From the NCBI RefSeq assembly GCF_001648555.1, contig NZ_LQXM01000025.1, forward strand, positions 1-64,000: a DNA stretch of 64,000 bases, in the 5' to 3' direction. Origin of the DNA: Rossellomorea aquimaris TF-12. GTDB taxonomy: Bacteria; Bacillota; Bacilli; Bacillales; Bacillaceae_B. Shown here piece after piece: positions 18,891 to 28,002 of the stretch. The notes under the pieces are model-generated. The model was not told where the DNA came from. It made no database searches and saw nothing but the letters and a program-made list of their open reading frames with translations. The position numbers were made by a program, and so were the translations under genes. Positions within the stretch are counted from its first letter, which is position 1. Each line of letters opens with the position of its first letter.

Positions 18891-20204
18891 TTAAAGTTTA
18901 ACGTATTTATTTACTTTCTTGATGTCTTTCATTGCATTTCTTGTGTCAAAGATAACAGGGCTTTCTTCAGCAATTAGATTGTAGTCAAAATTACTGTGAT
19001 CCGTTGTTAATAGAACTAGGTCAGATTGGCTTAGAACTTCTTTCGTTAATTCCACTGGTTCAATCGTATTACCTGATGATCTAAAGGATTTTACATATGG
19101 GTCAACTACAGTGTAATCTGCACCTTGTTGTTCTAGAAGCTCAATAATCTTTAATACAGGGGATTCGCGAACATCCTCAATATCTTTTTTATAGGCTACG
19201 CCTAATACGGTAACCTTAGCTCCACGTAGAGCTTTACCGTCTTCATTCAAAATTGACATAACACGGTTAATTACGTATTCAGGCATACTATTGTTGATTT
19301 CACCTGAAAGTTCAATTAAACGAGTATGGTAATTGTACTCTCTTGCTTTCCATGTTAAATAGAATGGATCGATAGGTATACAATGTCCGCCAAGACCTGG
19401 TCCTGGGTAGAATGCCATAAAACCATACGGTTTCGTCTTCGCAGCATCAATAACTTCCCACACGTCAATCCCCATTTTTTCACAAAGAATAGCCATTTCA
19501 TTTGCTAATGCAATATTAATATGACGGAATGTATTTTCAAAGATTTTTTCCATCTCAGCAATTGCTGGACTTGACACTTCAAATACATCGCCTTCAAGAA
19601 CATTACGATATAAAGTTGCTGCTACTTCCGTACAGTTTTCTGTTATCCCACCTACAACTTTTGGTGTGTTTTTTGTTTTGAATTGTTTATTACCTGGGTC
19701 TACCCTTTCAGGGGAATAAGCTACGAAGACCGTTTCTCCCGTAACAAAGCCTCTATCCTCTAAAGCTACCTTTACAATTTCTTCAGTCGTTCCTGGATAA
19801 GTAGTTGATTCAAGAACCACTAAAATGCCTTCATTAGCATGTTTAGCGATTTCTTTTGATGAGCTTTCAACATAAGAAGTATCTGGTTGCTGGTGAATAT
19901 CTAAAGGTGTAGGCACGCATATAGCTACAGCATCAACATCTTTAATTCTTGCGTAATCAGTAGTCGCTTCGATATGTCCACTTTTAACCATTTCAGCGAG
20001 ATCTTCGTTTACTACATCACCAATATAATTGATGCCACTATTTACTTGCTCTACTCTTGAAGCTTGTACATCAAAACCGATGACTTTGTATCCTGCTTTT
20101 GCTTTTTCAACAGCTAATGGTAATCCTACATACCCTAACCCTACTACTCCAATTACAGCATCTTTTGATTTAATTTTATTTAATAATGTTTCATATGCAC
20201 TCAC
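18891..20204 (-). CDS. wbpA: UDP-N-acetylglucosamine 6-dehydrogenase, WbpA-like
   Basis: NAD-dependent nucleotide-sugar dehydrogenase that oxidises C6 twice, here probably converting UDP-GlcNAc to UDP-GlcNAcA. 437 aa with the NAD-binding GVVGLGYVGLPLA, the ESTTYPGTTEE segment, YSPERVDPGN, and the catalytic cysteine in GPGLGGHCIPIDPFYL. The start is GTG at 20204 with AAAGGAG eight bases upstream. It lies between the C3 oxidase (WbpB-like) and the acetyltransferase. A UDP-ManNAc dehydrogenase (WecC) is the alternative within the same family; the neighbouring WbpB/E/D set favours the GlcNAc route. Confidence 0.9.
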   Translation of the reverse strand: MSAYETLLNKIKSKDAVIGVVGLGYVGLPLAVEKAKAGYKVIGFDVQASRVEQVNSGINYIGDVVNEDLAEMVKSGHIEATTDYARIKDVDAVAICVPTPLDIHQQPDTSYVESSSKEIAKHANEGILVVLESTTYPGTTEEIVKVALEDRGFVTGETVFVAYSPERVDPGNKQFKTKNTPKVVGGITENCTEVAATLYRNVLEGDVFEVSSPAIAEMEKIFENTFRHINIALANEMAILCEKMGIDVWEVIDAAKTKPYGFMAFYPGPGLGGHCIPIDPFYLTWKAREYNYHTRLIELSGEINNSMPEYVINRVMSILNEDGKALRGAKVTVLGVAYKKDIEDVRESPVLKIIELLEQQGADYTVVDPYVKSFRSSGNTIEPVELTKEVLSQSDLVLLTTDHSNFDYNLIAEESPVIFDTRNAMKDIKKVNKYVKL

Positions 20205-20223
20205 ACAAACATCTCCTTTAATT

Positions 20224-21237
20224 CTACTTAATAAATACTTCTTTCCCTGTTTCCGCGGATTCTAAAATAGATAATATTAACTGTACAGGAGCCATACCAT
20301 CTTCACCTGTTACAATAGGTTCACGATTTTCTTGAATTGCCTTTACCATATCTTCAATAATCCATTGGTGACCAGGCTTACCAAAAGGATCGTTTTGGAT
20401 TTCTTCCTTCGTTGAACGCACTTCTTCTTCGTTGATGCCTTCAATATCCCATGTCTCAATCAAATTGGCTGTTCTTCCACTAATTTTAGCTGAGCCTTTT
20501 TCTCCAAATACGGATAAAGATTCTTCTAGATTCTTAGGGTAAATGGTTGTAGCTGCTTCGATAATCCCTAATGCACCACTTTTAAACTTCACTATTGCTC
20601 CAGCTACATCTTCCGTTTCGATTTTTCTTAATCGAGTGGCTACCATAGCCTGAACAGATTCGACTGGACCCATTAACCAAAGCATCAAGTCTAAATTATG
20701 AATCGCTTGATTCATTAAAACACCACCATCAAATTCCTTTGTACCTCTCCAAGGAGCTTGATCATAGTATGCTTGGTTTCGATTCCATCTCACAGTGGCA
20801 TTGGCGTGACTCATTACACCAAATTTTTCATTAGCAACTTGCTCTTTCAACTTTTGAATCGCTGGTCTAAAACGATTAGGGTGAACTACTGCAAGCTTAA
20901 CACCATTTTCTTTTGCTACCTTATTCATTTCAACAGAGTCTTCCAACTTTAATGACATAGGTTTTTCTACAATAATATGTCTTTTTTTCTCTGCCACAAT
21001 TTTGGTTAATTTAGCGTGTAACCCTGAAGGGACACAAATATTTACGACATGAATATCTTCATTTTCAATTAACATTTCTTCCAGATCCGTATATGTTTTT
21101 ACGTTCTCTGGAGCTTCTTTGAGTCGGTCTTCGTTTGTATCACATATTGCTGTTAGGTTAGCTCCTTCTGCACTTTGAATAGCTTCAATATGCTTTTTAG
21201 CAATATGTCCCATACCAATAATGGCAAAGTTAATCAT
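20224..21237 (-). CDS. wbpB: UDP-GlcNAcA 3-dehydrogenase, WbpB/WlbA-like
   Basis: Gfo/Idh/MocA-family NAD(P) oxidoreductase. In the Wbp pathway it oxidises C3 of UDP-GlcNAcA so that WbpE can transaminate it. 337 aa from the ATG at 21237, selected because AGGAGG lies 10 bases upstream; the nine extra codons to 21264 lack a ribosome site. Motifs: AIIGMGHIAKKH (Rossmann), EKPMSLKLED (active-site lysine), HPNRFRPAIQKLK and GGGVLMNQAIHNLDLMLW-like FDGGVLMNQAIHNLD. It overlaps the preceding Wzz-like gene by eight bases. Confidence 0.88.
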   Translation of the reverse strand: MINFAIIGMGHIAKKHIEAIQSAEGANLTAICDTNEDRLKEAPENVKTYTDLEEMLIENEDIHVVNICVPSGLHAKLTKIVAEKKRHIIVEKPMSLKLEDSVEMNKVAKENGVKLAVVHPNRFRPAIQKLKEQVANEKFGVMSHANATVRWNRNQAYYDQAPWRGTKEFDGGVLMNQAIHNLDLMLWLMGPVESVQAMVATRLRKIETEDVAGAIVKFKSGALGIIEAATTIYPKNLEESLSVFGEKGSAKISGRTANLIETWDIEGINEEEVRSTKEEIQNDPFGKPGHQWIIEDMVKAIQENREPIVTGEDGMAPVQLILSILESAETGKEVFIK

Positions 21238-21973
21238 GTTTGTAATTCCTCCTAGCGTTTTCAATGTACTTCATCAGAATAAGAAGTCCTATTGTTAACA
21301 CGAATCCAATAAGAGCACCGACTATTGAGCTTTCTTTCCAATATGTTTTAGGTTTTTGGATTTCCACACCGAACTCTTTGGGCATTTCAAAGAATTCAAG
21401 GTCTCCTCTCTTTCGATGTTCTATTTCAATTGCTTCGTTATAGGTATTTTCTTGTTCGTTAATTAATTGAGCCAATGCCTCATATTCTAGGGATGTACCT
21501 TCAAAGCTCAATAAATCCTGTTTATATTCTTTTAAAAGCTTATTCAAACCTTCTGACTGTTTTTCAAGCTTATCAAGATATACATTAGTAGCGTCAAATC
21601 TATTTTGAACATTGATATTCAAAGCTTCATAATATTTACTGGTTATTAAGTCTAAATCTTTTATTAATTTATCCTTATCTTTACCTGTTAAAACAAATTG
21701 AACATAATCATTTCTAGGTACATTGACTTCTAATGAATCATTATGTTTCTTATAATCAAATTCAATATGTTTTTTGTCTTTTAGCTCTTCTTTATTAACA
21801 GAACCAATAAAAACAGTCTTTTCTACTTGAATATTAGAATCATGTTTGATTAAATAAACAATCCCAGCACAAAGAATGGCTGTTATCAGAGGTATTATGA
21901 TAAAAAAATGCTTTTTCTTCCAAAAAAACATAAGGTACTCATATAAAACAAATTTTTCATCATTTTTCGACAA
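21230..21973 (-). CDS. Wzz/chain-length determinant-like membrane protein
   Basis: Predicted polysaccharide co-polymerase controlling chain length. 247 aa: a short cytoplasmic N-terminus (KNDEKFVLYEYLMFFWKKK), TM1 (about 20-42), a long extracytoplasmic region rich in helix and coiled coil (about 100-200), and TM2 (about 213-235) followed by a basic tail. No tyrosine-kinase domain is attached or visible nearby. It lies second in the operon after a stem-loop, and its end overlaps the next gene, so the two are coupled. Confidence 0.82.
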   Translation of the reverse strand: MSKNDEKFVLYEYLMFFWKKKHFFIIIPLITAILCAGIVYLIKHDSNIQVEKTVFIGSVNKEELKDKKHIEFDYKKHNDSLEVNVPRNDYVQFVLTGKDKDKLIKDLDLITSKYYEALNINVQNRFDATNVYLDKLEKQSEGLNKLLKEYKQDLLSFEGTSLEYEALAQLINEQENTYNEAIEIEHRKRGDLEFFEMPKEFGVEIQKPKTYWKESSIVGALIGFVLTIGLLILMKYIENARRNYKHD

Positions 21974-22003
21974 TTGAAGTCACCAACTTTCAGAAGTCAG
22001 TAA

Positions 22004-22034
22004 AGAAAACGCCCCCGTAAAGGGAACGTTTTCT
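22004..22034 (-). terminator. Stem-loop between wbpE-like and wzz-like genes
   Basis: agaaaacg and cgttttct form an outer stem with an inner ccc/ggg pairing. On the minus strand the tail is short (ttta), so it may be an attenuator or partial terminator reducing expression after the first gene. Confidence 0.55.
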
Positions 22035-22042
22035 CCCTGTTT

Positions 22043-23155
22043 CTATTTCTTAAAAAACTCAACGATTTTGGATACAACATATTCTTGTTGTTCAATTTTA
22101 AGTTCTGGGAACATTGGTAGAGATAATGCTTCTTCTGCAGCTTGATCTGAAATTGGGAAATCTCCTTTTTTATAACCAAGTTCTGCAAATACGGGTTGAA
22201 CATGAAGTGGCAGTGGGTAGTAAATCATACTCGCAACTCCTTGTTCTTTTAAATACTGTTGCAACTCGTCTCTTCTTTCCACTCTAATCGTGTATTGATG
22301 GAAAACATGATAGTTTCCGTCTTTCTCAACAGGTGTTTGAACGAATCCTTCCAACTGCTCATTTAACATCCTTGAATAGTTATCTGCTTTCTCACGTCTT
22401 AATTCACTCCATTTATCAAGGTGAGGAAATTTAACGTTTAATACAGCAGCTTGAAGTTCATCTAACCGGCTATTATAACCCAATACGTGGTGGTAATATT
22501 TAGGCTTACTACCATGTACACGAATCACTCGACATTTCTCAGCAAGATCTTCATGATTGGTTACGATCATTCCTCCATCGCCATAGGCTCCAAGGTTTTT
22601 CGTAGGGAAAAAGCTATATGTAGCAGCAGAACCTAATTCACCCACTGACTTCCCATTTTGTTTTGCTCCGATAGCTTGTGCAGCATCTTCTACCACACCT
22701 AAATTATGTTTGTTGGCAATCTTAGAGATTTCTTCCATATCAGCCATTTGCCCATATAAATGTACAGGGATAATCGCTTTTGTTTTTTCTGTAATCGCTT
22801 CTTCTATTTTATTTGGATCAATATTAAATGTTATAGGATCAATATCGACAAATACCGGTTTAGCACCAGCACGTGCAATAGCCCCACCTGTTGCAAAAAA
22901 TGTAAATGGTGTCGTGATTACTTCATCTCCAGGTCCAACTTCTAGAGCTTGTAATGCAATATGAATTGCGTCACTTCCGTTTCCACAACCTATCCCATAA
23001 TCAACGCTACTATATTTAGCAACATCTTCTTCTAACTTTTTAACATTGTCACCTAATATAAATCGAGATGAGCTCATCACTTCATCTAGGACCTCTAAAA
23101 CTCGAGGCTTTAAATCTTGATATTGTTCACTTAAATCTAGCATTGGTACTTTCAT
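22043..23155 (-). CDS. wbpE: DegT/DnrJ/EryC1 aminotransferase, WbpE/WlbC-like
   Basis: PLP-dependent sugar aminotransferase, expected to place the 3-amino group on UDP-3-keto-GlcNAcA using glutamate. 370 aa from the ATG at 23155 (MKVPMLDLSEQYQDLKPRV), which has GGAGGG just upstream; 16 further codons to 23203 lack one. Motifs: GNGSDAIHIALQALEVGPGDEV, VEDAAQAIGA, and the Schiff-base lysine in YSFFPTKNLGAYGDGG, then GYNSRLDELQAA. It is the first gene of the polymer operon, downstream of an inverted-repeat-containing promoter region. Confidence 0.9.
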   Translation of the reverse strand: MKVPMLDLSEQYQDLKPRVLEVLDEVMSSSRFILGDNVKKLEEDVAKYSSVDYGIGCGNGSDAIHIALQALEVGPGDEVITTPFTFFATGGAIARAGAKPVFVDIDPITFNIDPNKIEEAITEKTKAIIPVHLYGQMADMEEISKIANKHNLGVVEDAAQAIGAKQNGKSVGELGSAATYSFFPTKNLGAYGDGGMIVTNHEDLAEKCRVIRVHGSKPKYYHHVLGYNSRLDELQAAVLNVKFPHLDKWSELRREKADNYSRMLNEQLEGFVQTPVEKDGNYHVFHQYTIRVERRDELQQYLKEQGVASMIYYPLPLHVQPVFAELGYKKGDFPISDQAAEEALSLPMFPELKIEQQEYVVSKIVEFFKK

Positions 23156-23191
23156 AATAAATACCCTCCAAATTTTCCAAAAAATAAATGT

Positions 23192-23235
23192 GTCGAAATA
23201 CATGTATAGTTTATCACAAACATCTAAATTTCGAC
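23192..23235 (-). promoter_or_regulatory. Inverted repeat in the leader of the polymer operon
   Basis: GTCGAAAT (23192-23199) and ATTTCGAC (23228-23235) form an 8-bp inverted repeat with a 28-bp spacer containing the palindrome TACATGTA. It lies 37-80 bp upstream of the first gene, so it may be a repressor site. I could not define an unambiguous -35/-10 pair. Confidence 0.4.
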
Positions 23236-23294
23236 GTTTTTTTTTATGACAAATTCATTATAAATAAGTTACATTGAATTTGATAGAATTATTC

Positions 23295-23335
23295 ATAAAA
23301 AAAGCTATTTGTGTCATATTATGACACAAATAGCT
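23295..23335 (-). terminator. Terminator after tagO
   Basis: A perfect 15-bp stem, agctatttgtgtcat / atgacacaaatagct, with a 3-nt loop and a T-run on the minus strand. It separates tagO from the polymer operon. Confidence 0.88.
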
Positions 23336-23348
23336 TCATAAACAAAAG

Positions 23349-24422
23349 TTAATGACGACCATAAGACTTATGACCAGTAATTTTTCTATATATTGATAAA
23401 ATCGGTTTGTACTTTACATGTACAATTCCGATCAGTTCCGCAATCAATTCTGTGATAATAAGCAATCCAAAAATGATAAACACACTACCCCATAAAGTTG
23501 ATTCTGAAAGCAATAATGCTGCTACACTAAAGAGGATACCAAATCCGTAAATCGCTAAAACTGTATTACGGTGAGTTAATCCTAAAAACAACAAACGGTG
23601 ATGCAAATGGGATTTATCCGGCTCTGATATTGGTTTTTTATTCACTATTCGTCTGACAATAGCAAATGTTGTATCGAATACCGGCACACCTAATATAATA
23701 ATCGGTATTAAAAAACTAAAGAGCGTCACACTTTTATATAAGCCCAGTAATGACAGAATCGAGATAGAGTAACCTAAAAATAACGATCCTGTATCCCCCA
23801 TGAATATTTTCGCTGGGTGAAAGTTATAAAAGAGGAACCCAATGATGCTTCCGAGCAATATGAGAGCGAGAGTGAAAATTAATTCTTTCCCTGCCATACC
23901 AGCAATGAAAGCGATAGTTGCTATGCCAATACCTGATATCCCAGCAGACAGCCCATCAAGTCCATCAATCAAATTAATTGCATTTGTAATGGCTACTATC
24001 CAGAATATTGTTACAGGATATTCCCAATAACCTAAATGTAACTCTCCTACATAGGGAATTGAGATAAAATCGATTGTTAACCCTGAAGCCACAATAATTC
24101 CCGCAGCCACTAACTGACCTAAAAGTTTTATCTTTGCACTTAATTCAAATTTATCATCTAAAATTCCAATAAGAACAATGACTATAGCACCTATTGAAAT
24201 TGCTGTTACCTTTTCTTCATGTAATCCTGCAGTAAAGAAACCTGCAACTACTCCAATGAATATAGCCAATCCACCTAAGCGAGGCATGATCTTACTATGA
24301 ACTTTTCTTCCATTCGGTTTATCAGTTGCACCAATTTTCTTTGCGAATCTAATGACAAATGGCGTAACAATCAGCGTCGTGACTAATGAAATAATAAAAG
24401 CTAATATTATCTGCAAATTCAT
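23349..24422 (-). CDS. tagO: Undecaprenyl-phosphate GlcNAc-1-phosphate transferase TagO
   Basis: Polyprenol-phosphate GlcNAc-1-P transferase (WecA/MraY superfamily). It forms undecaprenyl-PP-GlcNAc, the lipid linker that starts teichoic acids and many secondary wall polymers. 357 aa with about 10-11 membrane helices. Cytoplasmic motifs: DKPNGRKVHSKIMPRLGG, the aspartate pair in GILDDKFELS, NAINLIDGLDGLSAG and MGDTGSLFLGYS; the His-rich LHHRLLFLGLTHRN loop follows. In B. subtilis tagO is also near degSU and the LCP genes. It probably primes the polymer made by the adjacent operon. Confidence 0.95.
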   Translation of the reverse strand: MNLQIILAFIISLVTTLIVTPFVIRFAKKIGATDKPNGRKVHSKIMPRLGGLAIFIGVVAGFFTAGLHEEKVTAISIGAIVIVLIGILDDKFELSAKIKLLGQLVAAGIIVASGLTIDFISIPYVGELHLGYWEYPVTIFWIVAITNAINLIDGLDGLSAGISGIGIATIAFIAGMAGKELIFTLALILLGSIIGFLFYNFHPAKIFMGDTGSLFLGYSISILSLLGLYKSVTLFSFLIPIIILGVPVFDTTFAIVRRIVNKKPISEPDKSHLHHRLLFLGLTHRNTVLAIYGFGILFSVAALLLSESTLWGSVFIIFGLLIITELIAELIGIVHVKYKPILSIYRKITGHKSYGRH

Positions 24423-24616
24423 ACATCATCACCTTTAATAGGTTTATTATTAATATTTCCATGCCCTGTATATCGTATCACATCTATTTGGTTTGGCAAG
24501 ATTTTTTTCGTTTCCACGTATATTTTTTAAACTCCTTCTACATACTAAAACGTTGTTTAGCTATATACAGAGGGGAGTAAATAATTACCAATAGTCCAAG
24601 AATTTGTTTATTATGT

Positions 24617-24622
24617 TATAAT
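24617..24622 (+). promoter_or_regulatory. Consensus -10 box ahead of secA2
   Basis: TATAAT about 50 bp before the secA2 start; no convincing -35 element at the usual spacing. The divergent 24423-24671 gap must also hold the tagO promoter. Confidence 0.35.
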
Positions 24623-24671
24623 TCCTCATGAAATGAAATTTTTAAAGCTTTTAAAAAGAGGAGAAATTAAT

Positions 24672-27077
24672 ATGGTAGTGAAGAGTCTTCGTAATCTATT
24701 TACCCAACAATCAAAAGAACTAAAACCATATATACAAGTGGTCAACAAAATAAACCAACTGGAGAAGGAAATTTCTGTCTTATCGGATGAAGAACTTAAA
24801 TGCAAAACTTCTTATTTTAAAGAAGTACTTTTAACTGGGACTCCATTGAATGAACTTAAGGCAGAAGCTTTTGCAGTTGTTCGTGAAGCTTCAAAAAGAG
24901 TTCTCGGAATGAGGCATTACGACGTACAATTAATAGGTGGATTAGTATTATTAGAAGGAAATATAGCTGAAATGCAAACCGGGGAAGGAAAAACTTTAGT
25001 AGCTACCCTACCAAGTTACCTGCGTGCCCTGGAGGAAAAAGGTGTTCACGTTGTTACTGCCAATGAGTATTTGGCATCTCGAGATTTCGAACAAATGGGA
25101 AAGGTTTATGAATTTCTGGGATTGTCAGTCGGGTTAAATATATCTAGCCTAGATGAAGAAACTAAAAAACAATCCTACCTAGCTGATGTTACCTATGGAA
25201 CAGGTAGTGAATTTGGTTTTGATTACTTAAGGGATAACATGGTGTATGAAAAGGAACACAAAATTCAAAGACCGTTTCATTATGCCATTATCGACGAAAT
25301 TGACAGTGTATTAATTGATGAAGCAAGAACCCCACTCATTATAGCCAATAAGTCCAACTTTGGAGCAGAACTATTCCAAATAACTTCCTCGTTGGTAAGT
25401 GTCTTTCAATCTGATGTAGATTATGAATACATTTCGGAGACAAAACAACTATACTTGTCCGATGAAGGATCTTATAAAATTGAGGAAGCTTTTGGTATTG
25501 AAAACTTGTATGATTCAGAACACCAGGAATTACTCCATCATGTGATGCAATCATTAAAAGCAAAAGTTATCATGAAGAAAGATGTGGATTACATCATTCG
25601 TGATGGTGAGATTAAACTAGTTGATCAATTCACAGGAAGAATTATGGATGGACGTACATTTAGCGACGGACTCCATCAAGCCATCGAAGCGAAAGAAAAT
25701 ATATTAATTACAGAAGAAAACGTAAGCCAGGCAAGTATTACGATTCAAAATTATTTTAGAATGTACAACATCCTTTGTGGTATGACAGGTAGTGCAACTC
25801 CTGCAAAAAAAGAGTTCTTCGAAACTTATCAAATGAGTGTACTCACCATTCCAACTAATCGTCCTTTAATCCGAGATGATTTTGATGATATTGTTTATGC
25901 AGCGGAAGCTGACAAACACAAAAAAATCATCCAAGAAGTGAAAGAGATACATTCTACACAACGACCAATATTAATTGGTACAACTTCTATTGAACAATCT
26001 GAAAAACTTTCTGAAGAATTAAGAAAAAACGGAATAAAACATCGCGTATTAAACGCAAAAACGGTTGAAGATGAGGCAAAAATGATTGCCACTGCTGGAC
26101 AAAGGAACGGAATAACAATCGCTACGAATATGGCTGGCCGCGGTACTGACATTATGTTAGGAGAAGGCGTAAAAGAACTTGGCGGATTGTATATCATAGG
26201 TACCCAACGACATGAAAGCTTTAGAATTGATATGCAACTTAGAGGACGTTCAGGAAGACAAGGAGATCCTGGTTCTTCAAAATTCATTATCTCTTTAGAG
26301 GATGACCTATTTGTCAATTATGATGAAGAAGAAATGGAAAAATTCCTAAAAAGGGTTAAAACGAACTCAGAAGGGCTAGTGCTTACACCAAATCCTCATA
26401 AGTTTGTTAAAAGTGTCCAAGAAACGGTTGAATCTAACCACGAATCCTCTAGAAGGCATATTTTAAAGCTAGATACTGTTATTAATCAACAAGGTGAAGT
26501 TATTTATGAATTAAGGAATAGACTACTTAATTTAGCACTCGAGAATGTAATTCAAGAATTTACTGAATACCTTAAGAAATCTGTTCAAACAAAACTAAAC
26601 CACTACTTGGTAGAAGAAAACTATATATCAACTGAAAAATCACGCAATTTACACACTGAATTATCTACTTTACTACTAGACTTACCGTCTGTTAGTAAAC
26701 TGGAAGAAATAGACAAATCCGAATTGCAGAAAATGATTGATCCCTACATAGTAGAATCAATCGAACGGATATCAAATTTTCAAGCTTCTGAAGAACTAGC
26801 TATAAAACTAAGACAATACATGCTCCAATCCATTGACAGGAACTGGATTAACCACTTAGAAATCATAACACTTATTAAAGATGGTATTCTACTAAGAGGA
26901 TATGCCCAAGAAGATCCGTATCGAATGTTTGAGCAAGAAGCACTTAATGAATTTGAAAATCTAATGGTAGAAATTCAAATGCAAATAAGCACTAGTTTTA
27001 TAGAATTTATTAAATCTATCAATATATCAAACGAAGATATTCAACGAGAGGAGAGTGAATATGATGAACATATTTAA
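24672..27077 (+). CDS. secA2: Accessory Sec translocase ATPase SecA2
   Basis: DEAD-family motor that drives export of selected proteins through SecYEG. 801 aa from the ATG at 24672 (MVVKSLRNLF), which has AGAGGAG eight bases upstream. Motifs: Walker A MQTGEGKTLVAT, DEIDSVLIDEA, TGSATPAKKEF, GRGTDIMLGEG and QLRGRSGRQGDPGSS. It lacks the C-terminal zinc-binding CxC...CH tail of housekeeping SecA and ends in an acidic segment. The next gene is a SLAP-domain protein, the arrangement that in B. anthracis (SecA2-SlaP) exports S-layer proteins. This one is expected to serve the S-layer protein at 40-43 kb. Confidence 0.93.
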   Translation: MVVKSLRNLFTQQSKELKPYIQVVNKINQLEKEISVLSDEELKCKTSYFKEVLLTGTPLNELKAEAFAVVREASKRVLGMRHYDVQLIGGLVLLEGNIAEMQTGEGKTLVATLPSYLRALEEKGVHVVTANEYLASRDFEQMGKVYEFLGLSVGLNISSLDEETKKQSYLADVTYGTGSEFGFDYLRDNMVYEKEHKIQRPFHYAIIDEIDSVLIDEARTPLIIANKSNFGAELFQITSSLVSVFQSDVDYEYISETKQLYLSDEGSYKIEEAFGIENLYDSEHQELLHHVMQSLKAKVIMKKDVDYIIRDGEIKLVDQFTGRIMDGRTFSDGLHQAIEAKENILITEENVSQASITIQNYFRMYNILCGMTGSATPAKKEFFETYQMSVLTIPTNRPLIRDDFDDIVYAAEADKHKKIIQEVKEIHSTQRPILIGTTSIEQSEKLSEELRKNGIKHRVLNAKTVEDEAKMIATAGQRNGITIATNMAGRGTDIMLGEGVKELGGLYIIGTQRHESFRIDMQLRGRSGRQGDPGSSKFIISLEDDLFVNYDEEEMEKFLKRVKTNSEGLVLTPNPHKFVKSVQETVESNHESSRRHILKLDTVINQQGEVIYELRNRLLNLALENVIQEFTEYLKKSVQTKLNHYLVEENYISTEKSRNLHTELSTLLLDLPSVSKLEEIDKSELQKMIDPYIVESIERISNFQASEELAIKLRQYMLQSIDRNWINHLEIITLIKDGILLRGYAQEDPYRMFEQEALNEFENLMVEIQMQISTSFIEFIKSINISNEDIQREESEYDEHI

Positions 27078-27957
27078 AAGAAAAACACGTAAAAACAATG
27101 ATTCAAATATCACAAGCAGTGAAGTTCCAACAAATTCATCTTTGGAAGAAGAAAACTCAACAGTTAAAACCTCATTGATATTCCATTCTGATTGGGAAAT
27201 GTCGGAACAGGAGAAATACGTTTATAAATTCAAACACGCACAATTAACACCTTTAAAGAAGAATCAAATATCTATTAGCGGCATGAAAATATATGATTAT
27301 AATGAAGGTTTTGTTACAGTTGCTTTTATTCGTAACACACTTGATAAACCAATCAAATTCGAGGAAGTAGATTTACTATTATTAAATGAGAACGGCCAAG
27401 CTTTCGCAAAAAAAAGATTTGACCTAACTTCTTTAAATGATTTGCAGGCAAATAGTTGTATGCCATGGAGGTTCCTTTTTGCTAAAGAGGACCGGCTACA
27501 AGATATTCCCTCTACGGAGAATTGGACCATTGCATTTGAATTAAAGAATAAATCATCTGTACAAGAAGAGCACTCTTTAGAATTAGATAAATCATGGGAA
27601 AACACCATTAGTACTATCCAAAAAGAACATCTGCAAACTATTGTTAAGCAGTTGCCTCAACTATCTCAAGGAGAATTAAATCTTTTTGGAATCTCTGCTG
27701 AGTTTGATGCTCAAAAAAACTTATCCATTACTTTATTGTTAAGAAACGGAAGTAATACAATTGTAAATATTGAACAGTTACCTATTCAATTGGTGGATGC
27801 TAAAGGTGATTTAGTTTGTAAAGGTGGATTTAAATTAAACGATTTTAAAGTTAACCCAAATACAAGTAAGCCTTGGAGCTTTGTTTTCCCTGATGAATTA
27901 GTACTAAAGAAAAATCCAGATTTCAGTTCTTGGAAAGTACAAATCATCCAACATTAA
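27061..27957 (+). CDS. slaP: Accessory Sec S-layer assembly protein SlaP
   Basis: Partner of SecA2 in S-layer secretion. About 298 aa: a basic, polar N-terminal segment (NIFKRKTRKNN), then two related SLAP repeats (about 40-160 and 170-298), each with a 'xxW' start, a beta-rich core and the closing pattern [ML]PWRFLF / KPWSFVFP. The frame extends to a GTG at 27055; ATG 27061 or 27064 is likelier given the GAGAGGAGAG ribosome site. It overlaps the end of secA2 by 17 bp. No signal peptide or membrane helix, as expected for a cytoplasmic assembly factor. Confidence 0.88.
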   Translation: MMNIFKRKTRKNNDSNITSSEVPTNSSLEEENSTVKTSLIFHSDWEMSEQEKYVYKFKHAQLTPLKKNQISISGMKIYDYNEGFVTVAFIRNTLDKPIKFEEVDLLLLNENGQAFAKKRFDLTSLNDLQANSCMPWRFLFAKEDRLQDIPSTENWTIAFELKNKSSVQEEHSLELDKSWENTISTIQKEHLQTIVKQLPQLSQGELNLFGISAEFDAQKNLSITLLLRNGSNTIVNIEQLPIQLVDAKGDLVCKGGFKLNDFKVNPNTSKPWSFVFPDELVLKKNPDFSSWKVQIIQH

Positions 27958-27997
27958 AAAAAAGAGAGTAGAGGAATTCCTCTACTCTCTTTTTTTA
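27957..27997. terminator. Bidirectional terminator after slaP
   Basis: The perfect stem aaagagagtagaggaa / ttcctctactctcttt with flanking A- and T-runs, between convergent slaP (+) and the NlpC/P60 gene (-). Confidence 0.88.
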
Positions 27998-28002
27998 ATG
28001 TT

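Noticed and set aside
22710..22964. Overlapping long frames opposite the aminotransferase and, similarly, opposite the S-layer and hut genes.
   Set aside because: Shadow frames of strongly coding genes; no ribosome sites or sensible products.
27055..27060. GTG at 27055 as the slaP start.
   Set aside because: It directly abuts the GAGAGGAGAG ribosome site; the ATG codons at 27061/27064 have normal spacing.
24672..27077. Housekeeping secA.
   Set aside because: It lacks the C-terminal zinc-binding tail, is next to slaP and does not have a prfB neighbour as the main secA does in Bacillus.
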